The notes: generated by a model not told the origin, from the letters alone. A stretch of DNA of 64,000 bases from Vigna angularis (GCF_016808095.1 NC_068972.1:7868001-7932000); one strand, 5' to 3'; shown: positions 14,011 through 25,541, numbered from the stretch's first letter. Program-made: numbers and translations.

Positions 14011-14395
14011 GAAAAAAATCAGAAACACTGACTGTTAAACAATCTTATAAAAATGATTTTATAATGAGTTTTCATTTTATAATTTTTATCTTATCTAATT
14101 TTATCCAATTTTCACAAGCATAAAAGAATTGGTAATTAACTTGGAAAAAATCAGAAATACTCGCTGTTAAATAATTTCTTACAAAAAATGATTTTATAAT
14201 GAGTTTTCATTTTATAATTTTTGTCTTATCTAATTTTATCTAATTTTCACAAGCATAATGACATCAAAGGAATTGGTAATTAGCCTGGAAAAAAATCAGA
14301 AACACTTATTGTTAAACAATTTCTTACAAAAAATGATTTTATAATGAGTTTTCATTTTATAATTTTTGTTGTATATAATTTTATCTTTTTTAGAG
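14011..14395. repeat. Three direct repeats (~133-144 bp) inside the long-TIR element
   Basis: Each copy begins GAAAAAAATCAGAAA and contains GATTTTATAATGAGTTTTC followed by TTTTCACAAGCATAA in the first two. Copies start near 14011, 14144 and 14288. The third breaks off before the open segment at 14395. Confidence 0.75.
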
Positions 14396-14547
14396 ATGAT
14401 GATTCAAAATATGCAGATGATGAAATTAGAGAGGTTAGTGAAGACAGTGAAATTGAAGAGATCTTGAATGAACCTTTGCCTCAAGGTGAATATGTCAATG
14501 ACTCAACTATTTACAAAGATAAATTGTTTAACGACAAGTGTTTTTGA
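14395..14547 (+). pseudogene. Exon-like acidic segment captured inside the long-TIR element
   Basis: A T-rich tract ending TTTTTTAG is followed by an open frame reading DDDSKYADDEIREVSEDSE and then EIEEILNEPLPQGEYVNDS, stopping at 14545-14547. Codon-like composition and a splice-acceptor-like start contrast with the AT-rich surroundings, as expected of a captured host exon. I do not recognise the source protein. Confidence 0.35.
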
Positions 14548-14795
14548 TTTTTTCAATTGGGGCTACACTAAAGATGATAGAGAAAAAGTTGGAGTGAGAG
14601 AGATGAAAGAGAAAGGGTTGAGAGGAATAAGAGTGGTAAGTAAGGGTTTGGGGATTTCTTTTTTTTTTAGTTTTGAGAATGAAAATTATTAAAATATCCT
14701 TAAACTTAAAACCTAGAATCCACAATATATAATTGTCTACTAAAACCCGATACACATTACTAAAATGTACTAACTGAAAAACAAGCGAACGCGCG

Positions 14796-14900
<105 letters not shown>

Positions 14901-15060
14901 CATACTCAACCAACATAGTTTATCATAAAACATTTCTAATAATTTGTTAAAAAAATAATTACCCTCTTAAAATATTTTGTCCGAACATTCTTGACCTTTA
15001 TCATAAAGAAAATATATTTCAAATTTGATCATAAATTCTATATGAAAAATATCATATACA

Positions 15061-15063
<3 letters not shown>

Positions 15064-15094
<31 letters not shown>

Positions 15095-15108
15095 TAGATA
15101 GATATGTA

Positions 15109-15163
<55 letters not shown>

Positions 15164-15170
15164 ATATATT
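15064..15170. repeat. (TA)n microsatellite with GATA/TGTA interruptions
   Basis: Second TA run, interrupted by TAGATAGATAGATA and TATGTATA units. The 69-codon ORF across it is only a translation of the repeat. Confidence 0.95.
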
Positions 15171-17640
15171 ATTTACTGTTAATTTTAATCAATCAAATCA
15201 TTCATTTATCATATGTATACTTTGTGAAAAATAATTACATAAGTATTTTCTCTTCTAATTCTGTTTTAAGTAATTTAGCTCAACTACTCTTATATAAAAA
15301 CCATTTTTGTTAAAAAAAACATATTTTGCATTATTACTAAATTTGTTGCAAAGCAGACACACCTGAAGATTCTATAATGCAGGGTTCGTTATTTGACGAG
15401 CTTTTGTTCTGTTTTTGTTTTTACTGCTGTTGTTTAAGTAAAGGAGTGAATTCACAATGATTGTGTTTGGATATGAGTAGATTTGAGAAGAAGATCTAAG
15501 TGAAAGTGAGTGAGCCTTGAGAAATAAAATAAAGTTAACATTAGAAGGCCGAAATATCAATTTTGTCCTTCTCTAATAGGTTCATGTGCTACTAAAGTCT
15601 CCTATACGTTACCAATTTTCTTCACATTATTATTATTGTTGACTTATTGCATTGTGTCCTTATCCCACGAGTCAACTCCATCACTAAAGCCTATTATTGT
15701 TTTTCTATTTACAAATTACATTAATTAAATTAATTTAAACGTGGAGAGTGTGTTTAAAGTTTTACTATTTTTTTTAATTTTAAATTCTTTAAAATAACTC
15801 TCATAAAAATAAAATCAATTTGTATGAACATTTGAGTATAAGGATGACCTTTCATTCATTTTGAAAGATTTATGAAATATTATATTTTTATAATTAGCCA
15901 AAACTAATTTCAAGTGTCAATTTTATAGTTAATTATTAATTAGTGTATACTTTTACTTTACTAGTTCATAAAAGTAATATTATTATACATTTACATTATG
16001 TTTTCACAACTTATTGAACATAATTTAGTCAGAAACATCACAAAATTTAATTTCTCATATTTAAATCCAAAATATTAAATTAAAAGAAATCATAATACTA
16101 ACCGAGGATTATAAAAATCATCACATAAAATCAATTCTTCAATTGAGTTTTCATATAATTTAATTCTTAAAATAATATTATTTAAAAGTTTTAATAAGAT
16201 AAAAAAAATTCACGAAAATAAGAAAACTTATTAAATAATTTGAACCTATTTTTTTAACAGATATTTACCTAGTGACAAAACAATGTTTTTAGAAGTGATA
16301 AATATCTATTTGAATAGTCAAATGTATTTAATCGTACCTATTACTAATACATGTACACTTTAATAATTATTTACGCTATCAAATCACTACATATATCTAC
16401 ATATTATTCTATTAATTAAATCATTTACAAATTTTCTGATCAATTCTCTTTTTTTAAAAAAATTTCTAATCCAAACAACAATACTTTTTTTACTCTATTT
16501 GTTTCTTTTTTTTCCTTTTCTACTTAACTTTCACTCCTAATCTAAACGGAGGCTCTCTTATTTAAAAAATATGAAAATAAATTAAAATTAATTTCGTTAA
16601 AATAAATTAATTAATTTATAAAAGTATAGTTTTTCTAAATTTTAATTTATAACTTTTATATAAGTTAATTTTTATTAATTTATCAAATATCAAAATGTAT
16701 AAAGAAAATGTTTCATAAAATCAAGAAGTTTCTGCATAATAGGTTTTAATAATTGATGTATCTTTATTTTATGGATGGTTAGCTTAAGTAACATGTCAAA
16801 TAAATATTTTATATTTCACTTTCATGTGTATAGAAAATGATATCTACATTAATTTCTTCATATCAACTTTTGCAGATTTTGATGGAAGTTCATTTACTTA
16901 ATATTTATTAAGAAAGTTTAAATTAATACTTTAGGTATGTGAACTGTTTAGTAAATTTTAAGTAGGATCATGAACTTTTTTTTTTTCAAATGACCTTCAA
17001 AATTTATATTTTTTTAATAGAATCTTTAATCAGTTTTGTCATGGTCACAAAAAAATAACTGCCTGAATATGTTGGAAGAATATGGAGAGATTTGTAAAAA
17101 ATAAAAGTACTTCCATTAAATGACCAAAATAGTAATTGAAGAATATGATTAAGAATGCCTATCAAAGCAGCCACTCTATTCAAGTTTATATCTATATTTT
17201 CTTCAGGTAATATTTTACAAATTATATGAAGAAAATCATGTATTTAAAATCTATTAAAAAATGAATGCAAAATTTTTGACAGTAACTTTTATCACATAAA
17301 GGTTAATTTTTCTACAACTTGGAAGAAAGAAAGTTTAGAGAAAAAGAAAGAAATAATGAATGTTTTACACACACAAACGATATAGATATTATTAGGTGCA
17401 CAAATAAGAAGAAAACAAGTGATGGGTTTAGTTAGGTCTTTAAGAACATCAGTTCCATGACAATACAAACTCAAACACTCTATTACCATGCACACTTAAA
17501 TTCACATATTTGATCATTACCGAGTCCCCCCACATTTTATTTATTTAATTATTATTATACATGTAAAATCAAACTGGAAAGTAACAACCAAAACGTTGTC
17601 GTGTGGGGTGGAGGAAGAACAGTGAAGTTGCTGTTGCCGA
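15171..17640. other. Intergenic region 3' of the NIP aquaporin gene
   Basis: AT-rich, with homopolymer runs and no recognised coding sequence. The last ~150 bases probably contain the 3'UTR and polyadenylation signals of the minus-strand aquaporin gene. Confidence 0.4.
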
Positions 17641-17641
17641 A

Positions 17642-20600
17642 CTAGCGACGGAAACTCCTAACTTGTCGCGGTGGTTCAGCCTCGTTGTCACGGAGCTTGA
17701 CGAGCGTGTAAACGCCGGCACCGGCGAGAGCACCCAGCGTAGGAGCCACCAAATAGATCCATATATGCGTGTAATTTCCTGCTGCAACGGCAGGACCTAA
17801 CGTACGCACTGGATTCATCGAACCACCACTTGTTGGCCTATAAACATATATATGGCATGTCATTCATTTCGTAAAAGGTAGATGACAAATTTATTCCTAA
17901 ATTTCAATGATAATTTTGCTTACCCTGATATGAGAATGTTGAGCAAAACTGTAGCCCCAACAGCAATACCCGCCAATTCACCGACCTGCATAGCAGCAGC
18001 AAAGGAATGTGTTACGAGAGAAAGAGAAAGAAAATTAGCAGAAGGTAATAATGATGAAGAATTGAAAACGCACCGCACGAGTATCAGTGGCAACAGCAGT
18101 GACAACAAACAAGAGATTGAAAGTGATGATAAACTCAGTTGCAAAGGCCTGACCAACGGTGACAGAAGGGACGGTGACCCCACCGGAGAGGAAAGGGTGG
18201 TAAACGCCTTTGAGAGCAAAACAGGCACAGATGGAGGCGGAGACTTGAGCTGCAATGTAGGCAGGGACATGGGTCCAAGGGAAGTGGCGAAAGGCGGCGA
18301 AGGCAATGGTGAGTGATGGGTTGAGATGTGCGCCTGAGATGTGTCCAATTGAGAGGATAATGAACATCACTGTTAACCCTGCACATGCTGCATTTCCCAT
18401 CAGAGTCTCCACTCCGTTGTACTTGTTGTTCACTATCGGTCCAGCCGTTGCTGCGAATATCAATATGAATGTCCCCACAAACTCTGCTCCCACCTTTCAT
18501 CATCACAAACAATGCATCTTCCAACTTACTTTCTACTTTCCACACATTTAATTCTCCGCAAATTAAAAGGTTGTATTTTTCTAAACACCATGCGTTTCAG
18601 TATTCCTCACTCCCCAAAACATATATCTATATATGTTTAAAAACACATTTTTTATCATATTTTAGAGATTAATTATTCTAAAACAACTTTTCACCGAGAT
18701 TGTCTAAATAGAAATTTATTGTGATGGTAATCAATTATAACCGTAATCAAGTATACATATAACAATTTATTGAAATAATTCAATTTTCACAACTCAATCG
18801 TATCCTGATTATAACTCAGTAACCTTTTTTTTTATCGCACTGAAATATATAGAATAATTTATTTAAAATTAATTTTCCTATATCAACTTCTACAAAAAGT
18901 AATTTTTCTTTTTTAACTTTTAAAAAGTTTGGTTTTATTGTTATGGTGGTTATACGCCTGTGCAAAGTATTTTTTTTTTAAAGTCAACTATAAAAGGTTA
19001 TTTATTCTTTAGTAAAAAAAAAGGGGGTACGTATGTATTGTCATGTCCCTAATGCCAGTGCACTAAATTAGCCACAATTATATATGTTGTCTCAAAATTG
19101 TGGTCACTTGAAGGTTATCTAATTTGAATAATCACCGTTCTATTTAATGAATGTTTTCTTATTTCATCATTTAATGTATTACGTAAATGTTAGAGAAAAA
19201 AAACAACTTTAAAATAATATTTATAAAGCAATAAAGACGTTATTTTAAAAACAAATATGATTTTTTTTTTCACAGGCAATAAATTAAAATGAAATTTTAA
19301 CCTATCACCATACTCGGAGAACAAGAGAACTCGAATTCAATAATGATGATGTGCATAAAAGTCACAGAATAGGAAATTTGAGCACAGACAACTAAAGGTG
19401 TATAGAAAATGTTAAAGAAAAAGGACAACATGAAGGAAAGAAACTAATAGACATGAACGTCAACTGTGAGAGGAAAGCAACGCAGAAAAGAAAGGGAGTG
19501 TCATTAACAGAACCCTTGAAAATCCTGAGTCAAAAAGTTGAATTAACCACACAAAGAGTAGGTATTGGATGCATCTTGCTTAATTAATATACGTTATTGT
19601 TTTGTGTAACTTAATTAATATATGAAATATTGATATATAGAGAAAGATCATGGCTCTACATGGTAATGAGTGTTCAAACTTAAAATAATTCTTTTAAATG
19701 ATTACATATAAATAAAAACAGGTTTTTTTATTATTTTATTAAATGAATAATTATTTGTAAATGGAAGCACATATGCTACAGCCAACTATACAGGAAATAG
19801 AATAAGGCACGGATGCTTCCGATATAAACGGTGACACTTACCGAATGACTAGGAAAACATTATTTTTCTTATAAGTTCAATTTACCAGTATCTCAAAAGT
19901 GCTAACACTACGTTTTTTTAACATTTTCTCTATTATAATTTATCAAAAAATAGACACTTAAGAAAGATATTTATTAAAAAATAATGTTAGTTTTGTTAAT
20001 TTTTGTGATTTTAAAAAGAAAAAAATATACAACTCCATGTTCTACGTATTAAAAACCTCTCCTAAGGCAATTTCTATGAAAATTGGAGGTGTAATAACCG
20101 CAGTTATATTAATTAATTCCGGACATTTCTCATCACTGTCCTATAAAACCGCATTTCGAGGCATGACATGACGGAAGGTGTGTGAGAGAAATAGATAAGG
20201 AGAACAGAAGAAAACAACGAAGAGAAAATATTAATAATAAAGCAATCTGAAAAGATATATATATATATTTAAGATAAATTCGTCATTATTCATAACCTAA
20301 ATAATTTTGTTCTCAATTAGTTATTTGGATTTTATAAACAGTAGCCAAAAGAAAACAGAAGCAAGTTGTACAATATCACCGACTGGAAGAAAAGAAAATG
20401 CGAGAAAAATGCAACACGTAGCGTTGACAAAAACGGAGAAAGAAGGGTTTCATTGGTATTACCTTTTGAGTGAGAGAAACATTGGGCAGTGAAACACCAA
20501 CGGAGAAATCGGTGAAGCAGGTGTTACCTTTGCTCGGCAAGCACTTGCATCTGGCCATGGTGAACGAGTCACGCTCGTGCGACAGCGAGTCCACACGCAG

Positions 20601-20684
20601 CGACGTGAACAGCGGTCCGCCGGGAGTATCTGGCGTCGCCGGCACCGAAGCAGCCGTCGGCGTCCCTGTCTCCGATTCCGGCAT
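17642..20684 (-). CDS. NIP5-1: NIP5;1-type aquaporin (boric acid channel)
   Basis: Nodulin-26-like intrinsic protein. The Arabidopsis counterpart is a plasma-membrane boric acid channel for boron uptake in roots. Exons on the minus strand: 20684-20463, 18493-18074, 17985-17924, 17837-17642, totalling 900 nt and 299 aa against about 304 for AtNIP5;1. Junctions are GT-AG and in phase. N-terminus [13 protein letters not shown] with MARCKCLP matches the NIP5/NIP6 soluble tail. The first loop motif is NPS (residues 132-134, in [10 protein letters not shown]) and the second NPV (243-245, in GGSMNPVRT); the NPS/NPV pair marks NIP5;1 rather than NIP6;1 (NPA/NPV). Arg246 is the filter arginine. The C-terminus ends [10 protein letters not shown]. 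Intron 1 is 1969 bp. The leader carries upstream AUG-stop codons (separate entries), and a Mutator-like element ends 0.8 kb upstream. The gene looks intact. Confidence 0.93.
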
Positions 20685-20769
20685 CTTTTTTTTTTTTTCT
20701 TTTCAAACTTCGAAAATATAATAAAAGAAAAGTAGAAAAAGATAATTGGATATTACAGTGAACGATGCA

Positions 20770-20775
20770 CTACAT
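20770..20775 (-). promoter_or_regulatory. Minimal uORF AUG-UAG in the NIP5;1-like leader
   Basis: On the transcribed strand this reads ATGTAG, a start codon followed at once by a stop, with its A 91 nt before the A of the main start codon at 20684. It is one of only three AUGs in the ~530 nt upstream of the coding start. The function is inferred by analogy with the AUG-stop element of AtNIP5;1. Confidence 0.5.
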
Positions 20776-20853
20776 GATTTTGCAAAGGCGAGAGAAGGAG
20801 AAGTATTTTTTTTTGTGGTTTTTTGGAAAGGATTTGAGATGGAAAGGGAAGAG

Positions 20854-20859
20854 TTACAT
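20854..20859 (-). promoter_or_regulatory. Minimal uORF AUG-UAA (boron-responsive type) in the NIP5;1-like leader
   Basis: ATGTAA on the transcribed strand, 175 nt upstream of the main ATG. In Arabidopsis NIP5;1 an AUGUAA start-stop in the 5'UTR stalls ribosomes under high boron, lowering translation and triggering mRNA decay. The same hexamer in the leader of this NPS/NPV-type gene suggests conserved control. It must lie in the mature leader: a TATTTAATA motif near 21247-21256 on the minus strand would place transcription start near 21215, upstream of this site. Confidence 0.6.
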
Positions 20860-20936
20860 AATTGGATGGTTTTTATAAATGTGTTGTTAAGGAATGATGG
20901 GAGGAAAGAGCGGAGCCAGGGTTGGGAAGTTTGAGG

Positions 20937-20963
20937 TCAGAAGAAAGTGTGGAAATGGAGCAT
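20937..20963 (-). promoter_or_regulatory. Short uORF (8 codons plus stop) in the NIP5;1-like leader
   Basis: ATG at 20963-20961 opens an 8-codon reading frame (MLHFHTFF) ending in TGA at 20939-20937, upstream of both AUG-stop elements. It is the first AUG in the predicted transcript. Confidence 0.4.
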
Positions 20964-21500
20964 GTGATGATGATGATGAAGATGGGAGTGCGATGTAATT
21001 GGAGATGTTAAGGTTGGAATGGAATCGGGAAAACTTGCGAGAAAGGTTGTGAAACAAGTTGGAAGACGGTGGAGAAAGAGAAAAGGGGCGGTGGACGGTG
21101 GAAGGTGGAGGGAGAAGGAACTGAAAAGTGGTGGTCAACGAGGAGAATGGGAATGGAGGAGAAGTGAGGAGTCGTTAGTTAATACTACTACACGAATTAT
21201 ATTAATGAGGTCTATGCTAATATGCTACGCCATCAATCTCATTATTAAATACAACAAATTAAAGTCGGCGAGTTGCTTCCATAATGGAAAAAGATTGTTC
21301 TCGTTTTTCGTTATTTTCACTTTTTTTTTCTCTTTCTCTTTTTTAATTTTTAATACAGTAATTCTTTAGAAAAGATATATTAAAATACATATATTTGTAA
21401 TATTCTGTAATGATAACTCACTCCAATTCCGACCTCCTTGTCCTATGCCAGCACCGGTGACTTTATAAATGTTCAAATAACTTACAGCAATTGATTTTAA

Positions 21501-21511
21501 CTTTTATGAAA
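21501..21511. repeat. Left target-site duplication of the MULE
   Basis: CTTTTATGAAA directly precedes the left terminal inverted repeat. The same 11 bases occur at 26617-26627 directly after the right terminus. Confidence 0.85.
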
Positions 21512-21876
21512 AGTCATTCTCCCTACACCTCACCACCCTCATTCTGCACCTCCAAAAAAAATTATAATTCTAAATGTGCCATTTCACAGTCAACGAGGAG
21601 AGAAATTTTTTTTGTTTAAAAAGATTAATAAAATTTGAAACCCTATTTTACTCATCTTCTTCCCCTGCCGCAACTCACTCCCTGCCGCATCTCACTAATA
21701 CCCTAGATCTACACCCCCTCCTTCCTCCCTCTTTTTCTCTCCGTCCTATCTGGCATCCGCTGCTTTGCTCGCCTTCGTCCGGCGTCCAGGTTAGTAGCTT
21801 CCATCATGTAATATATTTGTTTACTGGTTGGATTCGTGGGTAGTGAATGGGTTCGTGGGTCGTGATCGGATCGGAG

Positions 21877-22071
21877 CTCGCTGGAGGTGCACGCCGCAGT
21901 TGGAAGTGCGGCAAGGATCAGAGCCGCAGTTGGAAGTGCGGCTCGCTGGAGGTGCACGCCGCATTTGGAAGTGCGGCAAGTATCAGAGCCGCAGTTGGAA
22001 GTGCGGCTCGCTGGAGGTGCACGCCGCAGTTCGATATGCGGCAAACGTACAGAATCGGACTTCGATATGCG
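21877..22071. repeat. 65-bp tandem repeat array, left subterminal region of the MULE
   Basis: Three copies start at CTCGCTGGAGGTGCACGCCG (21877, 21942, 22007). Each copy contains the inverted pair GCCGCA...TGCGGC spaced by TTGGAAG or similar. ORFs across it on both strands are products of the repeat's open frames and should not be called genes. Confidence 0.9.
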
Positions 22072-22180
22072 GCAAAAAATGGCGTTTTTCAGAGTTTTTT
22101 GAATTAAATATAGATAATTTTTTAATTAAATATAGATAATATATGTAATCTGCAATTTGACACTGTTTCTTTGAATTTGA

Positions 22181-22346
22181 ATTGAATCTGTGGTTTGATC
22201 TGTTCGTGTTGTTGCCTATTTTTTTTAATTCTTTATATTTTTTTTGAAATGTTTTCTTATTGAATTGAATCTGTGGTTTGATCTGTTCGTGTTGTTGCCT
22301 ATTTTTTTTTAATTCTTTATATATTTTTTGAAATGTTTTCTTATTG
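22181..22346. repeat. 83-bp tandem duplication inside the MULE
   Basis: ATTGAATCTGTGGTTTGATC at 22181 recurs at 22264, and each is followed by the same GTTGTTGCCTA, T-run and GAAATGTTTTCTTATTG. The two copies are almost identical, so the duplication is recent. Confidence 0.9.
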
Positions 22347-22844
22347 AATTGTTTTTTATTTACGCTATATCTAGAAGATATTAATGTAAAATAATTTTTT
22401 TATACTAGTAGATACTAATTTAAAATGGTTACTGACACTATACACAGTAAATACTAATGTAGTAGATACTAATATGTAGTAAATACTAATGTGAACCAGT
22501 AGACAGTAATGTAAAATGGGCTTTTTATACTAGTTAAAAAGATTTTTTTTATACTAAGTATCAAAATAATATAGAAATATAAAGTATTTATGTGGTGACT
22601 CTCTTATTTTCGTATATTTAATTTTATTTAATTTTTTTAATTTTTTTTAAATTAAAATAATAATTAAATTGTTTATTGAAATAAATAATAATTATTAATT
22701 TGGAATTTTTTGTAATAATTTAATTATTATATATGTAATTTTTTTAGATTTTTATATTATTTTTTATTTGTTTGAATATTTTTTATTACATTATTAATTA
22801 TTTTTTTGTATATAATATGTTAATAATATAATTGGTTAATAGAT

Positions 22845-23676
22845 ATGGTTAAAACTAGAGGTGGATATCATGGTGAGGCTTCATCCTCTCATAGTGAGCC
22901 ATCAGATGAAAGAAGACGACCTACGGCATCTGCTCGTAGAAGACGAGTAGAAGAATATCGCGTGGACGTTATTCATGAGCATGATAATGAGGAGCAGGAA
23001 GAGTTTACAGCATGGACATAGTCAGGATGATTACGTTGAAGAGGAGGATATTCAGCAGCAGCATGACTGTAATCAACAAGAACATGAAGGTGAAGGTGAA
23101 GATGAAGATGAAGACGAAGCTGAAGATGATGGATTCCCAGGAGGTCCACATGACACCTCCTTACTTACTCACTATACCCATCATGTTGCATTTGCCATAT
23201 GGCAAGGCCGGGTTAGTTATGAATCTAAATTTTAATTGTTTAATAAATGTTACATTTTTTTTATATAATTATGTTTGTATTCAGGATCGAAGGGGGATAA
23301 AGGTTGTCACCCATGGCAAAAAATTGAAGCATTTTGGAATGTATCATGAGGCCATTGAGCCTTATATCTCCATGTCGGGGTTGGGTTGTTTAGTAAACCT
23401 CTCATACGAGTATGCCGATCATGGATTGATCGTTGCCCTTTCGGAGAGGTGGCACATAGAGACTAATACTTTCCACCTACCGATAGGTGAGATGACCGTC
23501 ACATTAGATGACGTTATGAATTTGCTCCACCTACCCATCATGGGACAATTTTGTGAGGTTGAGGAGTTAGAGTATGATGAGGCTCGATCTCATATCATGG
23601 AGCTGCTTGGTGTGGACCACGATAAAGCTTCAGCTGAGATGAAACAGTCACGTGGTCCAAAAGTTAGGCTCAGCTT
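22845..23676 (+). pseudogene. Plant mobile domain (MAIN-like) gene, frameshifted and 3'-truncated
   Basis: ATG at 22845 opens MVKTRGGYHGEASSSHSEPS in one frame and hits TAG at 23019. The continuation (HGHSQDDYVEEED..., acidic, ending AIWQGR at 23211) is in the +1 frame, so a one-base insertion or two-base loss lies between about 22960 and 23010. An intron (23212-23284, GT-AG) joins to exon 2, which reads THGKKLKHFGMYHEAIEP, then ERWHIETNTFHLPIGEMTVT and LDDVMNLLHLP, the signature of the plant mobile domain (PF10536) found in MAIN/MAIL proteins and in some MULEs and Gypsy elements. Sequence after SRGPKVRLS is replaced by the antisense end of the transposase gene. Host MAIN proteins act in genome stability and silencing; the role of element-borne copies is unclear. 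Confidence 0.8.
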
Positions 23677-25541
23677 CTGCTTTATGTTGACATTTTCACC
23701 GATGTCAACCTTGTTGAATCTTTCTTGTACCAATTGAACTTCACGGTCAATGCTAAACTCTGGAAGCGATTCATTAGAAACAATACCTGAAATGCTTAAA
23801 CGGGTCCACATAACATGAATTTCACCAAGTGGAATTATTCCAGGTTGATATCGTGCTAATACACACGCACATGGTAGGCCGTATGTTGAGCTCAAAATGC
23901 ATCCACAACGACCACTGTCCATACCTATTTTATTGACTCGCTCAATTTCATCAGCAATAAGTCCTAAAGCGTATCGTGAAACATGCCCAACAAGTCTTCT
24001 ATATATTAAACCTTTGTAAGCATCACTTATTACGTTCAAACTTTTTTCAAAGGACGCCTTGATCTTGTTATGTTGTAGGACTATGATGTTATGCATGGCA
24101 TCCCAACACGAGCATAGGTCTCCCATACTAGATCCCAATAATCTCTTCAGGTTCCAGTGCGCAGACTCAACCCTGTCACATATCACATTAATACATTACA
24201 CACAAATGTGAAATACATAAGTACAAAAGCCGATGAAAATAAAAATTACCTGTTTGTTGTAGTGTTGCCTAGATGCATAACTTTGTTCGTCCACGCCTTG
24301 ACAAAGTATGTCTTGTACGGAATTATCCAAGTGCGGTTGACATAATCAAAAAATAGAGGCCATGCAGAAGAGGCATACTCAAGACGATGAACATAAGCAC
24401 TAAACATAGACTGGTCGTCACAATCCATGACATTCTGCCACACTTCCATCAACACATCCACTGACTCAACCTTATCCACTAACATCTTGCATTTGGCTCT
24501 AACATTTTTCGCAATGTGGAATGTACATAACATCTGATAAGTCTCCGGAAAGACATTATTAATTGCATTTATCAAAGCAAGGTCTCTGTCAGTGATAATA
24601 ACGCGTGGACCGCCCTCTGATGTCAATAATAATCCTTTGAACCTTTCCAATGCCCAAGTGAAATTACTTTGGCGTTCACTTGAAAGTAATGCAAAGGCGG
24701 CTGTGAATGTCAAACCAGTTGATGTGACTCCCACAATCTCGAGCAACGGAAGTCGATATTTGTTCGTTTTGTACGTCGTATCCATTAAGAAAACAATATT
24801 AAAAGAATTGACTAAGTGCACTGAATCGGGATGTGTCCAAAACAAGTCACTTACCACGTTAGAATCGTCCAAACATCTACTTCTCTGGATGTATTTGTCT
24901 CTATCTAACAACATCATCAACTGCTGCATTTCCGTTCTAGACCCTCTCAAAGATCGTTTGTACGTGTACCTCGCATTATATATTTGCTTTATCGTTGTCA
25001 CGTTATCTTCATTATGTTCTTTCAGAGTCAAAAGAATATTTGACGGCTTTACTTGACTATTAGTCATGTCCACAAGAATTGATTGTTCAGCCGCATTTAA
25101 CCTACCCGCGAAAGGATGACCGACCAAAGTCTCTGCTAATTCATGGTTGTGATAGCCGCACATAACCTTCAACACCCAACCATCTCCTTTAGGTTTACCC
25201 CTCAACCTAAACGGACACTCACATTTTCTTGTGCCAGATAAACTAGGTTGAACATCTGCCTTATACTTCCTATACTTCCCATTTCTTTCACAGCCTAACA
25301 AAATAAATGTCTTTCTACCAGCTTCACCAGTTGCTGTGTCAGATCTTATAGTGACGACAACAAATCCAAGATCAAATGCAATCTTTCGAACCCATTCAAT
25401 TAAATCGGCGCGTGTTGGGAATATTTTATCAGTGGAAAATTGATCTGAATAATCACCCTCACCCACTTCTTTTAAAGAATAAGAAAATTCCAATATAAAA
25501 TCAGAATTTATTTCAGAATCCAAATATGGATAATTATCCAT
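23590..25541 (-). CDS. MULE transposase (mudrA/FAR1-type), C-terminus truncated
   Basis: Cut-and-paste transposase. Exon 1 25541-24250, intron 24249-24173 (GTAATT...CAG), exon 2 24172-23590; 624 aa as read. Domains: FAR1/WRKY-GCM1-like zinc fold with Cys84, Cys109, His131, His133 (GYHNHEL); MULE DDE core with Asp254 (FLMDTTY), Asp318 (IITDRD), the CTFHIAKNV signature near 339-347, and likely catalytic Glu433 (RVESAHW) just after the splice; and a SWIM-type finger CGC (520-522)...CAC (532-534), where the usual final His is Cys. The frame is open throughout, so the catalytic part looks intact. After NVNIKQKL the sequence switches into antisense plant-mobile-domain DNA (last ~28 residues), replacing the normal C-terminal tail. 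Whether it is still active is unknown. Confidence 0.85.

Noticed and set aside
15460..16560. Possible ~1.1-kb element between TGTTTGGATATGAGTAGA and an inverted CCGTTTAGATTAGGAGTG
   Set aside because: The end similarity is short and imperfect and no target duplication is visible; it could be chance in AT-rich DNA.
17882..18348. 140-codon ORFs on both strands over the aquaporin exons
   Set aside because: Frame shadows of the NIP coding exons, or exon plus intron read-through, not separate genes.
21828..22139. Overlapping GGARRSWKCG-type ORFs
   Set aside because: Translations of the 65-bp tandem repeat in the MULE; three frames stay open because the repeat has no stops.
23012..23284. Start of the 241-codon ORF as the mobile-domain N-terminus
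   Set aside because: The KVKVKMKMK-like part is the acidic exon read in the wrong frame, followed by intron sequence; only the part after 23285 is real coding sequence.
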